Of a stretch of DNA of 11,732 nucleotides, positions 1 to 6,154 are shown piece by piece. Position 1 is the first letter of the stretch. Every line of letters begins with the position of its first letter. The position numbers and the translations under genes are program-made. Below the pieces are notes generated by a model that worked only from the letters and a program-made list of their open reading frames with translations, was not told the origin of the DNA and ran no database searches. This DNA is from an uncultured Oscillospiraceae bacterium (lineage in GTDB: Bacteria; Bacillota; Clostridia; Oscillospirales; Acutalibacteraceae), in contig URNF01000054.1 in assembly GCA_900549155.1 (NCBI GenBank), positions 1-11,732 of the forward strand. Reading direction: 5' to 3'.

Positions 1-244
1 TAAAAACAGTGCAGAGTATAACAAACGGCACAGACAAAGGCGGATCGTTTGTAACCGTTGTGCGGCTTGAAACAAAGCTCAGAGCCACTCTCACAGAAGA
101 ACAAAAGGCTCTGTTCGAACAAATTAAAAAAACGGATGCAGAAATTACGACCGGAATGAGCTACAAGCGTTCACAAACGGATTTCGATTTGCATCGCGGC
201 TGATGATGGAAGTGTACGAACCGACACCGGAATTAGAGCCGTAA
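1..244 (+). pseudogene. Frameshifted, 5'-truncated small protein gene, DUF6809-like
   Basis: The left edge of the window cuts the gene, and no start codon is forced in the visible part. The frame through 3-167 encodes a stretch including RLETKLRATLTEEQKALFEQ followed by TDAEITTGMSYK. The family-like continuation AFTNGFRFASRLMMEVYE lies in a different frame from 167 and ends with TAA at 242-244. Joining the two frames needs one extra base at about 165-168, as if one G of an AAG-GCG junction were lost. Without it, translation stops early at 201-203. The charged helical middle followed by a GF/YGFRxAxRLMMEV tail resembles DUF6809, a small family of unknown function often found in clostridial mobile DNA. 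That assignment is from memory of the family pattern. A sequencing error could produce the same picture. Confidence 0.5.
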
Positions 245-261
245 CAAAAACACAATAATCG

Positions 262-292
262 GAAACGGGATCGCACGATCCTGTTTCTATTT
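262..292 (+). terminator. Hairpin after the DUF6809-like remnant
   Basis: Arms at 262-272 (GAAACGGGATC) and 277-287 (GATCCTGTTTC) pair with one G-U and a GCAC loop. The following sequence is only modestly T-rich, so this may be a weak terminator or a simple stem-loop. Confidence 0.4.
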
Positions 293-310
293 CGAAAAAA
301 TAGATACTGC

Positions 311-353
311 AACAGGCAGAGGATCTTACCGTCCTTTGCCTGTTTTCTTTTTA
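311..353 (+). terminator. Rho-independent terminator
   Basis: A 13-bp stem at 311-323 and 332-344 (one G-U pair) has an 8-nt loop and is followed by TTCTTTTT. It fits intrinsic termination of the upstream plus-strand gene remnant. Confidence 0.8.
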
Positions 354-415
354 CGGATAGCTCTCTGAATTTTGAACATTTTGTAAATTCTCAATTTTTA
401 AGGTGTCAGAACACC

Positions 416-620
416 CGATTTTTCGGCATGAAAAGTGAGGGGATAAATTTTCAGCGCATAGCCAAGTATAGTTTTTCCTTTGGACAAGTGAGAGAAGATT
501 TTGGTTGTAGCCCATGGGATTTTTTCCTTTGGATAAGTGTTGGGATAAAAATTTTTGGTTGTACCCTATCCGCTTTTTTGCCATGAAAAGTAGAGGGCGA
601 AATTTCATAACCGTTTGAAA
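416..620. repeat. Four degenerate copies of a ~50-bp AT-rich repeat
   Basis: Four successive units share a T-rich tract, then an (T)GAAAAGTG or GGAYAAGTG core, then a GGATAAAATTTT-like stretch. Units 2 and 3 then share GGTTGTA. The AAGTG/AAGTA core recurs at 433, 486, 535 and 588, giving spacings of 53, 49 and 53. Units 2 and 3 are closest to each other (both contain TTTTTCCTTTGGA and TTTTGGTTGTA). Units 1 and 4 share CATGAAAAGTR. No gene is convincing across 245-766. An open minus-strand frame through the repeats encodes repetitive peptide but begins inside the IS end. The region therefore looks like an intergenic repeat block, possibly an RNA element, with the IS inserted just to its right. 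Confidence 0.6.
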
Positions 621-766
621 GGAGTTGGTGCAGATATGATTGCGGCCATGCAAAAAGAAAATTTCAAGAAGGAAAAAGGGACAGAAAAATTTTGAAAGTT
701 GTATAGTAAAAACGGACACCACGGAGAGAGAAAATATGATATAGTATTTTCAGGAGAGTGGGTCAT

Positions 767-1066
767 ATGGAGAAAAAGCGAAACTACACAAAGGAGTTCA
801 AGGTACACGCGTGTGAGCTGGTGCTGAAAGAAGACCTCAAAGTAAAGAGCGTAGCCGAACGAATGGGGATAAACCAAATCATGCTGTATCGTTGGATAGA
901 CGAGTATAGGACATACGGGGAGTCAGCGTTCATTGGTAAAGGCAACCTGCGTCCGGAGGAAACAAAAATCAAGAAACTGCAAAAAGAAAACGAGGAGCTT
1001 CGGCAGCAGGTAGAAATATTAAAAAAAGCAGCGGCATACTTTGCGAAAGAAAACAAAAACGGTTAG
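767..1066 (+). CDS. IS3-family transposase OrfA (HTH and leucine zipper)
   Basis: OrfA is the DNA-binding subunit of the IS, recognising the terminal repeats and multimerising. The 99-aa product begins MEKKRNYTKEFK, has a helix-turn-helix at about residues 5-50 (SVAERMGINQIMLYRWIDEY) and a coiled coil/leucine zipper at about 65-90 (IKKLQKENEELRQQVEILKK). The ATG at 767 is chosen because GGAGAG at 753-758 is spaced 8 nt from it; an in-frame GTG at 758 lies inside that ribosome binding site. The gene ends with TAG at 1064-1066. Its 3' part overlaps the open frame of orfB, which lies at -1. A run of seven A at 1021-1027 in the 0-frame phase A AAA AAA, and a second candidate C AAA AAC at 1054-1060, are possible slip sites. 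Confidence 0.9.
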   Translation: MEKKRNYTKEFKVHACELVLKEDLKVKSVAERMGINQIMLYRWIDEYRTYGESAFIGKGNLRPEETKIKKLQKENEELRQQVEILKKAAAYFAKENKNG

Positions 1067-1083
1067 ACTTCGCAAAAGAAGAG

Positions 1084-1917
1084 TTGTCAGAATACGACAC
1101 CGACATGGTATGCCGAATCATTCAGGTGTCGAGAAGCGGATACTACAGCCACAAGCGGAAAAATGAAAGAGAAGTATCTGAGCAAGAAGGACAGGTCATT
1201 CACTGTTTTGAAAAACATCGCGGAAATTACGGTAGGATACGGATACGAAAAGAGCTGCTGCATAGCGGTATAGATGTCAGTGAATACAAAATCGCCCGCA
1301 TCATGAAGAAGTACGGATTGGAAGCCAAAAGCGGCAGAACCGGAAAAACAAAGAGATCAAAACCGACAGAGAAACAATACATAGAAGAGAATTTGATCAA
1401 GGACAAGTTTGCTGTAACAGATCCGAATTACCTGTGGTGTTCGGACATAACGGAGCTGAAATGTCACCACCAAAGCATCTATGTCTGTGGGGTGATCGAT
1501 GTGGCAACACGACGACTGGTTGGTTGGGATATAGCAAAGCACCAGCGGCAGGAGATCGTGCAGAACGCTTTCAAAATGGCGATAGGCAGAAATCCGGACA
1601 GACCTGTCGGTGCTGTATACCACAGCGACAGAGGATGCCAGTACACAGCAAAGAAAACAAAGCAGCTGGTAGAACAAAACGGGTTTAGAAAAAGCATGTC
1701 ACGCCCGGGAACGCCAAGCGACAACCAACCGATAGAGAGCTTTTGGAAAACGCTTGAATGTGAGTTGTCGGATATCCGTCATCTCACATTCGAAGAAGCC
1801 GAAAGAAAAATTGTGGAATACATTGAGCTATATTACAATTCGGAAAGGCTTCATTCGGGTATCAACTATTCTATTCCAAATCGGTTTTTCACTCTTCTGT
1901 CTGTCCGAAATTCTTGA
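1084..1917 (+). CDS. IS3-family transposase OrfB (DDE integrase domain)
   Basis: This is the catalytic half of the transposase, which cuts and joins the IS ends through a copy-out-paste-in mechanism as known for IS3 elements. The 277 residues counted from the TTG at 1084 include an HTH_21-like N-terminal part (about 35-95) and an rve integrase core (about 110-270). The catalytic triad is visible as D121 (CSDIT), D182 (HSDRG) and E218 (IESFW), with exactly 35 residues between the second D and the E. The C-terminal YNSERLHSGINY motif is also typical. No good ribosome binding site precedes 1084. The frame is open further upstream and overlaps orfA, so the protein is probably made as an OrfAB fusion by -1 frameshifting rather than from this start. 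The stop overlaps the right terminal repeat. Confidence 0.92.
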   Translation: MSEYDTDMVCRIIQVSRSGYYSHKRKNEREVSEQEGQVIHCFEKHRGNYGRIRIRKELLHSGIDVSEYKIARIMKKYGLEAKSGRTGKTKRSKPTEKQYIEENLIKDKFAVTDPNYLWCSDITELKCHHQSIYVCGVIDVATRRLVGWDIAKHQRQEIVQNAFKMAIGRNPDRPVGAVYHSDRGCQYTAKKTKQLVEQNGFRKSMSRPGTPSDNQPIESFWKTLECELSDIRHLTFEEAERKIVEYIELYYNSERLHSGINYSIPNRFFTLLSVRNS

Positions 1918-1934
1918 CAAGTTTCGAAAAAGTA

Positions 1935-1951
1935 GCTTTGCTGCGCAAAGC
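1935..1951. repeat. Perfect 7-bp dyad GCTTTGC-TGC-GCAAAGC
   Basis: This small inverted repeat with a 3-nt loop lies just right of the IS target duplication. Its form (short GC-rich dyad, 3-nt loop) is like the dyads of the arrays at 2447-2483, but the GCTTCAT tag is absent. Confidence 0.6.
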
Positions 1952-1961
1952 GTTGATTATG

Positions 1962-1990
1962 TTGATTATAAATAGGATCTGTGATACAAT
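1962..1990 (+). promoter_or_regulatory. Sigma-A-type promoter of the four-helix-bundle gene
   Basis: TTGATT at 1962-1967 and TACAAT at 1985-1990 are separated by 17 bp. The -10 lies about 20 bp ahead of the ATG, which would give a very short leader containing the ribosome binding site. Confidence 0.6.
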
Positions 1991-2009
1991 TTGACTTGAG
2001 GTGAGATGG

Positions 2010-2357
2010 ATGAAAAGCCCGTTACTTGACAGATCTCTTGATTTTGCAACTCAAATCGTATTGTTTTATGAAGAGTTTTATAAAACAAAAAAGGATACTA
2101 CCATCGCAAAACAGCTGCTTCGTTCTGCTACGAGTATTGGGGCTAATATAAATGAGGCCGTTTATGGCAACAGCAAAGCGGATTTTATTTCAAAATTACA
2201 TATTGCACTTAAAGAAACGGGCGAAAGTATTTATTGGCTCGCCCTTTTGAAGAGGACAAATCTATTTGCATATAACTTCGACGAATTGCTTTTACTTGCC
2301 GAAGAAATCAGAAAAATGTTAATAGCCTCCCTTAACACGGCAAAAGGGAATAAATAA
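2010..2357 (+). CDS. Four-helix bundle protein (TIGR02436 / 23S rRNA intervening-sequence protein family)
   Basis: The 115-aa product is all-helical and carries the family core LLRSATSIGANINEA at about residues 37-50. KADFISKLHIALKETGES and a final leucine-rich helix (about 91-108) follow. Members form pentameric four-helix-bundle rings. They were first noticed in intervening sequences of 23S rRNA and are related to the Avd accessory protein of diversity-generating retroelements. No reverse transcriptase or template repeat is visible here, so this copy stands alone and its function is unknown. ATG at 2010 is preferred over an in-frame GTG at 2001, because GAGGTGAG at 1998-2005 serves as ribosome binding site for the former. 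The gene has its own promoter and terminator and neighbours an IS, suggesting recent gain. Confidence 0.88.
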   Translation: MKSPLLDRSLDFATQIVLFYEEFYKTKKDTTIAKQLLRSATSIGANINEAVYGNSKADFISKLHIALKETGESIYWLALLKRTNLFAYNFDELLLLAEEIRKMLIASLNTAKGNK

Positions 2358-2390
2358 GCCGATTGAGCTTCGGTTAACGCACATAAAATA

Positions 2391-2423
2391 AAAAACTCCG
2401 AGTCATGGACTCGGAGTTTTTTT
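2391..2423. terminator. Bidirectional rho-independent terminator
   Basis: The 14-bp perfect stem at 2391-2404 and 2408-2421 has an ATG loop, with a run of seven T at 2417-2423 and A-rich sequence on the other side. It can end the plus-strand four-helix-bundle gene and the minus-strand sigma-factor operon. Confidence 0.92.
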
Positions 2424-2424
2424 C

Positions 2425-2490
2425 AATGAAGCGCACCTTGCTTCATACGCGCGCAGCGCGTGCTTCACAGCAACGCCGTTGCTGCTTCAT
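2425..2490. repeat. Array A: dyads with a constant GCTTCAT tag, 22-nt period
   Basis: The 7-nt tag occurs at 2440-2446 (GCTTCAT), 2462-2468 (GCTTCAC) and 2484-2490 (GCTTCAT), exactly 22 nt apart. Between tags are different 15-nt dyads: ACGCGC-GCA-GCGCGT (2447-2461) and AGCAAC-GCC-GTTGCT (2469-2483). The first unit begins with the inverse tag ATGAAGC (2426-2432). The array starts directly after the T tract of the terminator and its last tag overlaps the stop codon of the convergent gene ending at 2490. A related array lies at 9803-9923. The segment 2419-2441 is identical to the reverse complement of 9906-9928 (23 nt). Confidence 0.8.
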
Positions 2491-4664
2491 TATCTCTCCT
2501 CAAACGGAACATGCTGCCTTTGGATGCGCTCTTTTGCCCAGGCCTTCCAGGTGGCATAATCCGCCGCCGTCATGGACGCAAGATGCCCGCCGTCCGGCGC
2601 AAGATACAGCATTTCAAAGCTGCCGTTTTTGTTCTGCCCGAAAACCAGCTCAAAATGCTCCGTGCCCGGATACTGCACAAAGATCTGCACGGTATAAAAC
2701 TCCTTGAAGCGTGCGGCATACCCGTTGTCGAGCGCGCTCGCAGCAAAGTGCAGGCTGTCAAAATAGGTCAGAAATCCGCGCAGCGACGCGATGTCCTCGG
2801 GATGCTCCATGTGGGTCAATCCGCCGGAATCGGGGATCGCGGGAGAGAGATAGTAGGTGATCTTTTTCGACAGAATATAGGCGGCATTGTACCGCTCCGC
2901 GGTATATGCCGTGTCGTCCGCTTTACCGTTTTTGAGATGCGGGAAGGTCATGGTGGCATCGGCTGTCGTCATGTGATAGGCACTTGCCAGCGCCGCCGTC
3001 TGCTTTTCGGCGTCGGCGGACAGCCTTGCCGCATGCAGCACCTGCGGCGCGCCCTGCAGCGTGTCCACATAATAGAACCGGCCCTCGGCATAGTTTTCCA
3101 CGACAAAGCGATGCGTCTCCCCGAACTCATCGCTGCACTTTTCGAGAGGTGTGGTGTCGAGATAGGCAAATCCGTCGCCTTTATACAGCGTCACGCCGCC
3201 GTCCTTGAAGTATTGCTCCAGCAGCGGGCGCAGCGACGCGATGGAATTCAGCTCCCCGCTTTCGAGCAACTTATCCCACACAAAGCCCGGATATTTCGAC
3301 TCCTCGGCGATCTGCTGCGCAGGCGTCACGCGCGCACGCTGCGTCACATAATAGGTCAGCGTGACGCTACTGTCGCCGCTGTCATAAAGTGCAAGCTGCA
3401 CCTCCCATGCGGCGTTGTCGCGCAGTGCGGCGGCAAGCGTTTCGGGCACGGGCAGCGTATACCACTCCCCGGCAAGAAGATCATAGGCGTCGACAACCGT
3501 TTTGTCGCGATCGAAGAAATAGACGGTGCTGCCATCGCGGCTGACGGCGGTCGCCGACGGATGCCCGTCCACGGCGATCGTTTTGCCCGTCTCGCGGTCA
3601 AACAGGACATAGTCGACATAAAATCCGTCGCTGTATCTTCTCAACTGCCGCAGACCGTAGCGATACTGCTTGGGGCAGCCGCTGTCCGCAAAGGCGGATG
3701 TGCGGCGCTCTTTGGTATCATAGACAAAAAGCCCTTCGTCGGTCTTCACAACATAATAGCGGTCGTCGGGCGTACTGTCCTGCAGCTCGCCCGCAAAGGT
3801 CTGCACCGCGCGGGTGGCAAGATCAATAAGCACATTGGTGCGCGCCGCCGTGTTGCCGTTGCCGTCGTCGAGAATATACTGCACAAAGCGTCCGCCCTTG
3901 CTGATCGCCGCGCCATAGTCCAGCGGTGTGCGCGTTTTTCCGTCCGCTCCCGCTTTCGCGAGACTTTCCACCGTGCAGTCCTTCATGGACACGAGATAAT
4001 ATATGGGGTCATTGCCCTCCAGCACGCAAAAGTTTTTCTCGAAAAAGGCGGCGTCCCCCGCCATCACCGTGGCGGTGTCGGCAAGATTTACGGCGCACTT
4101 TTGCAGCGTGTCGGTGTTAAAATCATAAAAATAGCTGTTCTTCCCGACGGCAAAGAGCACGCGCCCCAGCGGCAGCGACAGAAATTTCACGCGGATGTCG
4201 CCGCTGATCTTTCCGGAAAGCCGCTCCCGCAGCGCATGGGTGGGGCAAAACACCTTGCCGTCAACGACGCTGTATACCACGCCGCTGCACGCCTCATGCG
4301 CGGCAACATCGCTGCCCACGCCGCAGTCAAAAGCCAGCACACCGGCATAGACGGCAAGTGCCGTCGGCGCGTCCTTTCCGGCAAGCGCCTTGGCGTGCAC
4401 GACCGTGTGCTGCTTGATCTGCACGGCGGGATCGTCCGCTTCCGACGGCAGCGACGGCTGCAGAGTCGGCGTTTTGCGCCAAAAATGCACGCCGCTGCCG
4501 ATAAGCACGACGGCAAGCACCGCCGCAGCACAGACAAACGCCGTCACGCGTCGCCGCGAAAGCGGCATCGGCGCTGCTTCCGCCTGCGGCAGGCGATCCA
4601 AAAACGACGGGGTCTCCTTTTCTCTCACCGCTTTCGCGGTTTTTACAAAACGACGGTAGTTCAT
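2490..4664 (-). CDS. Large single-pass membrane protein coupled to ECF sigma factor
   Basis: No family is recognised with certainty. The 724-aa product has a short basic N-terminal segment (1-39, containing SRRR at 36-39), one transmembrane helix (about 40-59, TAFVCAAAVLAVVLIGSGVH) and a ~660-residue extracellular part. That part repeatedly shows strand-turn patterns such as DGKVFCP, NSYFYDFNTDTLQ, DEGLFVYDTKERR, SRDGSTVYFFDRD and VVDAYDLLAGEW, suggesting a beta-propeller-like fold. Its ATG overlaps the stop of the sigma-factor gene by four bases (ATGA), with GGGAGGAAACGG as ribosome binding site, so translation is coupled. By position and topology it may be a membrane-bound anti-sigma factor or sensor, but the 39-residue cytoplasmic part is short for a classical zf-HC2 anti-sigma domain and lacks an HxxxCxxC motif. 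This role is inference. Confidence 0.8.
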   Translation of the reverse strand: MNYRRFVKTAKAVREKETPSFLDRLPQAEAAPMPLSRRRVTAFVCAAAVLAVVLIGSGVHFWRKTPTLQPSLPSEADDPAVQIKQHTVVHAKALAGKDAPTALAVYAGVLAFDCGVGSDVAAHEACSGVVYSVVDGKVFCPTHALRERLSGKISGDIRVKFLSLPLGRVLFAVGKNSYFYDFNTDTLQKCAVNLADTATVMAGDAAFFEKNFCVLEGNDPIYYLVSMKDCTVESLAKAGADGKTRTPLDYGAAISKGGRFVQYILDDGNGNTAARTNVLIDLATRAVQTFAGELQDSTPDDRYYVVKTDEGLFVYDTKERRTSAFADSGCPKQYRYGLRQLRRYSDGFYVDYVLFDRETGKTIAVDGHPSATAVSRDGSTVYFFDRDKTVVDAYDLLAGEWYTLPVPETLAAALRDNAAWEVQLALYDSGDSSVTLTYYVTQRARVTPAQQIAEESKYPGFVWDKLLESGELNSIASLRPLLEQYFKDGGVTLYKGDGFAYLDTTPLEKCSDEFGETHRFVVENYAEGRFYYVDTLQGAPQVLHAARLSADAEKQTAALASAYHMTTADATMTFPHLKNGKADDTAYTAERYNAAYILSKKITYYLSPAIPDSGGLTHMEHPEDIASLRGFLTYFDSLHFAASALDNGYAARFKEFYTVQIFVQYPGTEHFELVFGQNKNGSFEMLYLAPDGGHLASMTAADYATWKAWAKERIQRQHVPFEER

Positions 4665-5146
4665 TCCGTTTCCTCCCTCTCATGCAGCAGTTCCTTCAGG
4701 CGTCTGCGCGCCGCACGCACGCGGGTCTGGACGGTACCGATGGGCAGCTCCAAGCCCTCTGCCAGCTCGCGATAGCCATAGCCGTCGAGACAGTGCAAGC
4801 AAAACACAAGGCGCTCGTCCGGCGGCAGACTGCCGAGCAGCTCGTTGACAAGCAGCGCGTCATCATCTGCGGTGGGGACGTCCCACACGCCGCTGTCGTC
4901 CGCCGTCGGCTGTTCCCGCAGCCCGTCGCGCAGATGGTTTTTGCAGCGGTTGCGCGTCGCCGTCAGCAGCCACGCCCGCAGATGGCGCACCTTTTCGCCC
5001 TTTTCCCATGTGTTATAGAGCGCCAAAAACACCTCCTGGCAAATGTCCTCGGCGGCATCGCGGCTTTTCACAAAGCTGCACGCCGTATGATACACGGCGA
5101 CACGGTGCGCGGTGTAGGCATGCTCCAGCGCCCGCAGATTTCCCAT
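4661..5146 (-). CDS. ECF-type RNA polymerase sigma factor
   Basis: This is an extracytoplasmic-function sigma factor that would direct RNA polymerase to a small regulon, probably controlled by the coupled downstream membrane protein. The 161 residues hold sigma region 2 (about 7-73, with DAAEDICQEVFLALY and RAWLLTATRNRCKNHLRD), an acidic linker (80-98), and region 4 (about 101-154, LPPDERLVFCLHCLDGYGYRELAEGLELPIGTVQTRVRAARRRLKELL in overall form). The ATG at 5146 is chosen over an upstream in-frame ATG at 5176 because AGGGGGGAG lies directly upstream at the right distance. The gene starts 105 bp after the stop of the preceding gene, beyond its terminator, so it has its own promoter, not confidently located. 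A 6-bp dyad GTTTTC-G-GAAAAC at 5193-5205 lies in that interval. Confidence 0.92.
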   Translation of the reverse strand: MGNLRALEHAYTAHRVAVYHTACSFVKSRDAAEDICQEVFLALYNTWEKGEKVRHLRAWLLTATRNRCKNHLRDGLREQPTADDSGVWDVPTADDDALLVNELLGSLPPDERLVFCLHCLDGYGYRELAEGLELPIGTVQTRVRAARRRLKELLHEREETE

Positions 5147-5218
5147 CGGTCTCCCCCCCTTGCATATATGTGACACATGAGCGCGTCGTTTTGTTTTCGG
5201 AAAACGGAAAAATTTGCA

Positions 5219-5253
5219 AAAAAAATTCCCGCAGAACTGCGGGAATTTTTTTT
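5219..5253 (-). terminator. Rho-independent terminator, palindromic
   Basis: ATTCCCGCAG and CTGCGGGAAT arms enclose an AA loop at 5235-5236, flanked by A and T runs on both sides. On the minus strand it overlaps the stop codon of the gene at 5252-6127 and separates it from the sigma-factor operon. Confidence 0.9.
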
Positions 5254-6127
5254 ATGAAAACGTAACGGTCTTTGCCCACTTTGCAAATTGCGGCGCATAT
5301 TGCGCGGCATCATCCTCTGCCGCGACAAACTGAACGAGCCAGAACGCATCGGCGGCCTTATAGACATAGGCATAATAGCAATAGGTCGTGTTCAGCTCGG
5401 CGTTGTCGGCGCTGTATTCAAACCACGTCAGCCCGTCCGCTGTCTTCACCGCGGCATCGCCAAGGCTGTTCGCATTGATCACAAGGTCAGCGTATTGCAT
5501 GAGGTCGTTATTTTCCATACCGTCCATCAGCGTGAACGGCTCGCGCAGGGCAAACACCGCCGCCTTTGCCGAATCATAGGCGACCGTAAAGTTATCTGTA
5601 TCCGTCTCGCGGAAGCTGTCCGTCAACGTGATCTGCATGCCCGCAGCGGAAAAGGTCTTTGCCTTTTCCGTTGCCGCCGCGCCCCCTTTGATGCAGATAA
5701 ACCCGATGCCGACGCCGATGATGCATCCGGCAACGAGCGCGCCGATGAGGATCGGCAGCCCCTTGTGCTTGCCGCCTTTGCGATAGGCGGCGACTTCGGC
5801 GCTGTCGTTGCCGTCAAACCGAAAGGCGTTGCCGGCGGCAGGATCAAATTTGTTTTTGCCGGAAAGGCAAATGTCTTCGCTGCCGTCCGCCAGCTGATAG
5901 TATTCGCTGCAATAGCCCTTGCTCAGGCTGTCCGCGATCACGAACACCTTTGCCGCCTGTTCACCGACGGAAAAGGTCTTCTCCTCGCCGTTTTTGAGCT
6001 CACCGAGCCTGCGGCAGGAAACGCCGCCGATCTCGGTGTCCCCCACCGCGGGGTCTTCTATGTAGATCTTCATTTTTGCCAAACAGCCCACAAAGCTCTT
6101 GGCTCTTTTGATCGTCAGATTGCGCAT
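5252..6127 (-). CDS. Single-pass membrane protein with extracellular PsbP/DUF1795-like domain
   Basis: The 291-aa product has three parts. The N-terminal cytoplasmic domain (1-110) begins MRNLTIKRAKSFVGCLAKMK, a motif I associate with small domains of clostridial membrane proteins, function unknown. A basic segment RKGGKHKG precedes one transmembrane helix (about 124-147). The extracellular domain (155-291) has GMQITLTDSFRE, VAYDSAKAAVFALREPF and FWLVQFVAAEDDAAQYAPQFAKWAKTVTF. These resemble PsbP-like/DUF1795 domains, whose closing motif runs through a helix into a final V-T-F strand. The fold assignment is tentative. The start at 6127 has GGAAAGGGAA upstream. Only 27 bp separate it from the stop of the upstream gene, so the two are likely cotranscribed. 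Confidence 0.82.
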   Translation of the reverse strand: MRNLTIKRAKSFVGCLAKMKIYIEDPAVGDTEIGGVSCRRLGELKNGEEKTFSVGEQAAKVFVIADSLSKGYCSEYYQLADGSEDICLSGKNKFDPAAGNAFRFDGNDSAEVAAYRKGGKHKGLPILIGALVAGCIIGVGIGFICIKGGAAATEKAKTFSAAGMQITLTDSFRETDTDNFTVAYDSAKAAVFALREPFTLMDGMENNDLMQYADLVINANSLGDAAVKTADGLTWFEYSADNAELNTTYCYYAYVYKAADAFWLVQFVAAEDDAAQYAPQFAKWAKTVTFS

Positions 6128-6154
6128 ACTGTTCCCTTTCCGCCCCGTCGGACA

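Larger units (their letters stand above)
700..1919 (+). mobile_element. IS3-family insertion sequence, IS150-like group
   Basis: The element is 1220 bp, of the usual IS3-family size. The left end begins TGTATAGTAAAAACGGACA at 700. The reverse complement of the right end reads TGTCAAGAATTTCGGACA, so the termini are imperfect inverted repeats with the TG...CA boundaries typical of the family. The trinucleotide AGT flanks it on both sides (697-699 and 1920-1922), consistent with a 3-bp target duplication. Inside are orfA (HTH plus leucine zipper) and orfB (DDE integrase) in a -1 relation, both intact. The element appears complete and possibly active. The group assignment comes from the overall OrfA/OrfB character and would need a database comparison. 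Confidence 0.88.

Noticed and set aside
351..722. Minus-strand 123-codon frame across the repeat block
   Set aside because: Its start codon lies inside the inserted IS end, there is no ribosome binding site, and its apparent repeats are those of the DNA. It is listed as a repeat, not as a gene.
2425..2490. CRISPR array
   Set aside because: The constant part is only 7 nt and the variable parts are themselves palindromes, so they are not spacers in the CRISPR sense. No cas genes are near.
2460..4775. Plus-strand open frame of 771 codons opposite the large membrane protein gene
   Set aside because: It is the GC-rich shadow of the minus-strand gene. The peptide is rich in Arg, His, Gly and Ala without domains or a ribosome binding site, while the minus frame has a membrane helix, a ribosome binding site and coupling to a sigma factor.
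5193..5205. ECF autoregulatory promoter upstream of the sigma factor gene
   Set aside because: Only a 6-bp dyad is visible. No convincing AAC-type -35 with a CGTC-type -10 at proper spacing could be found.
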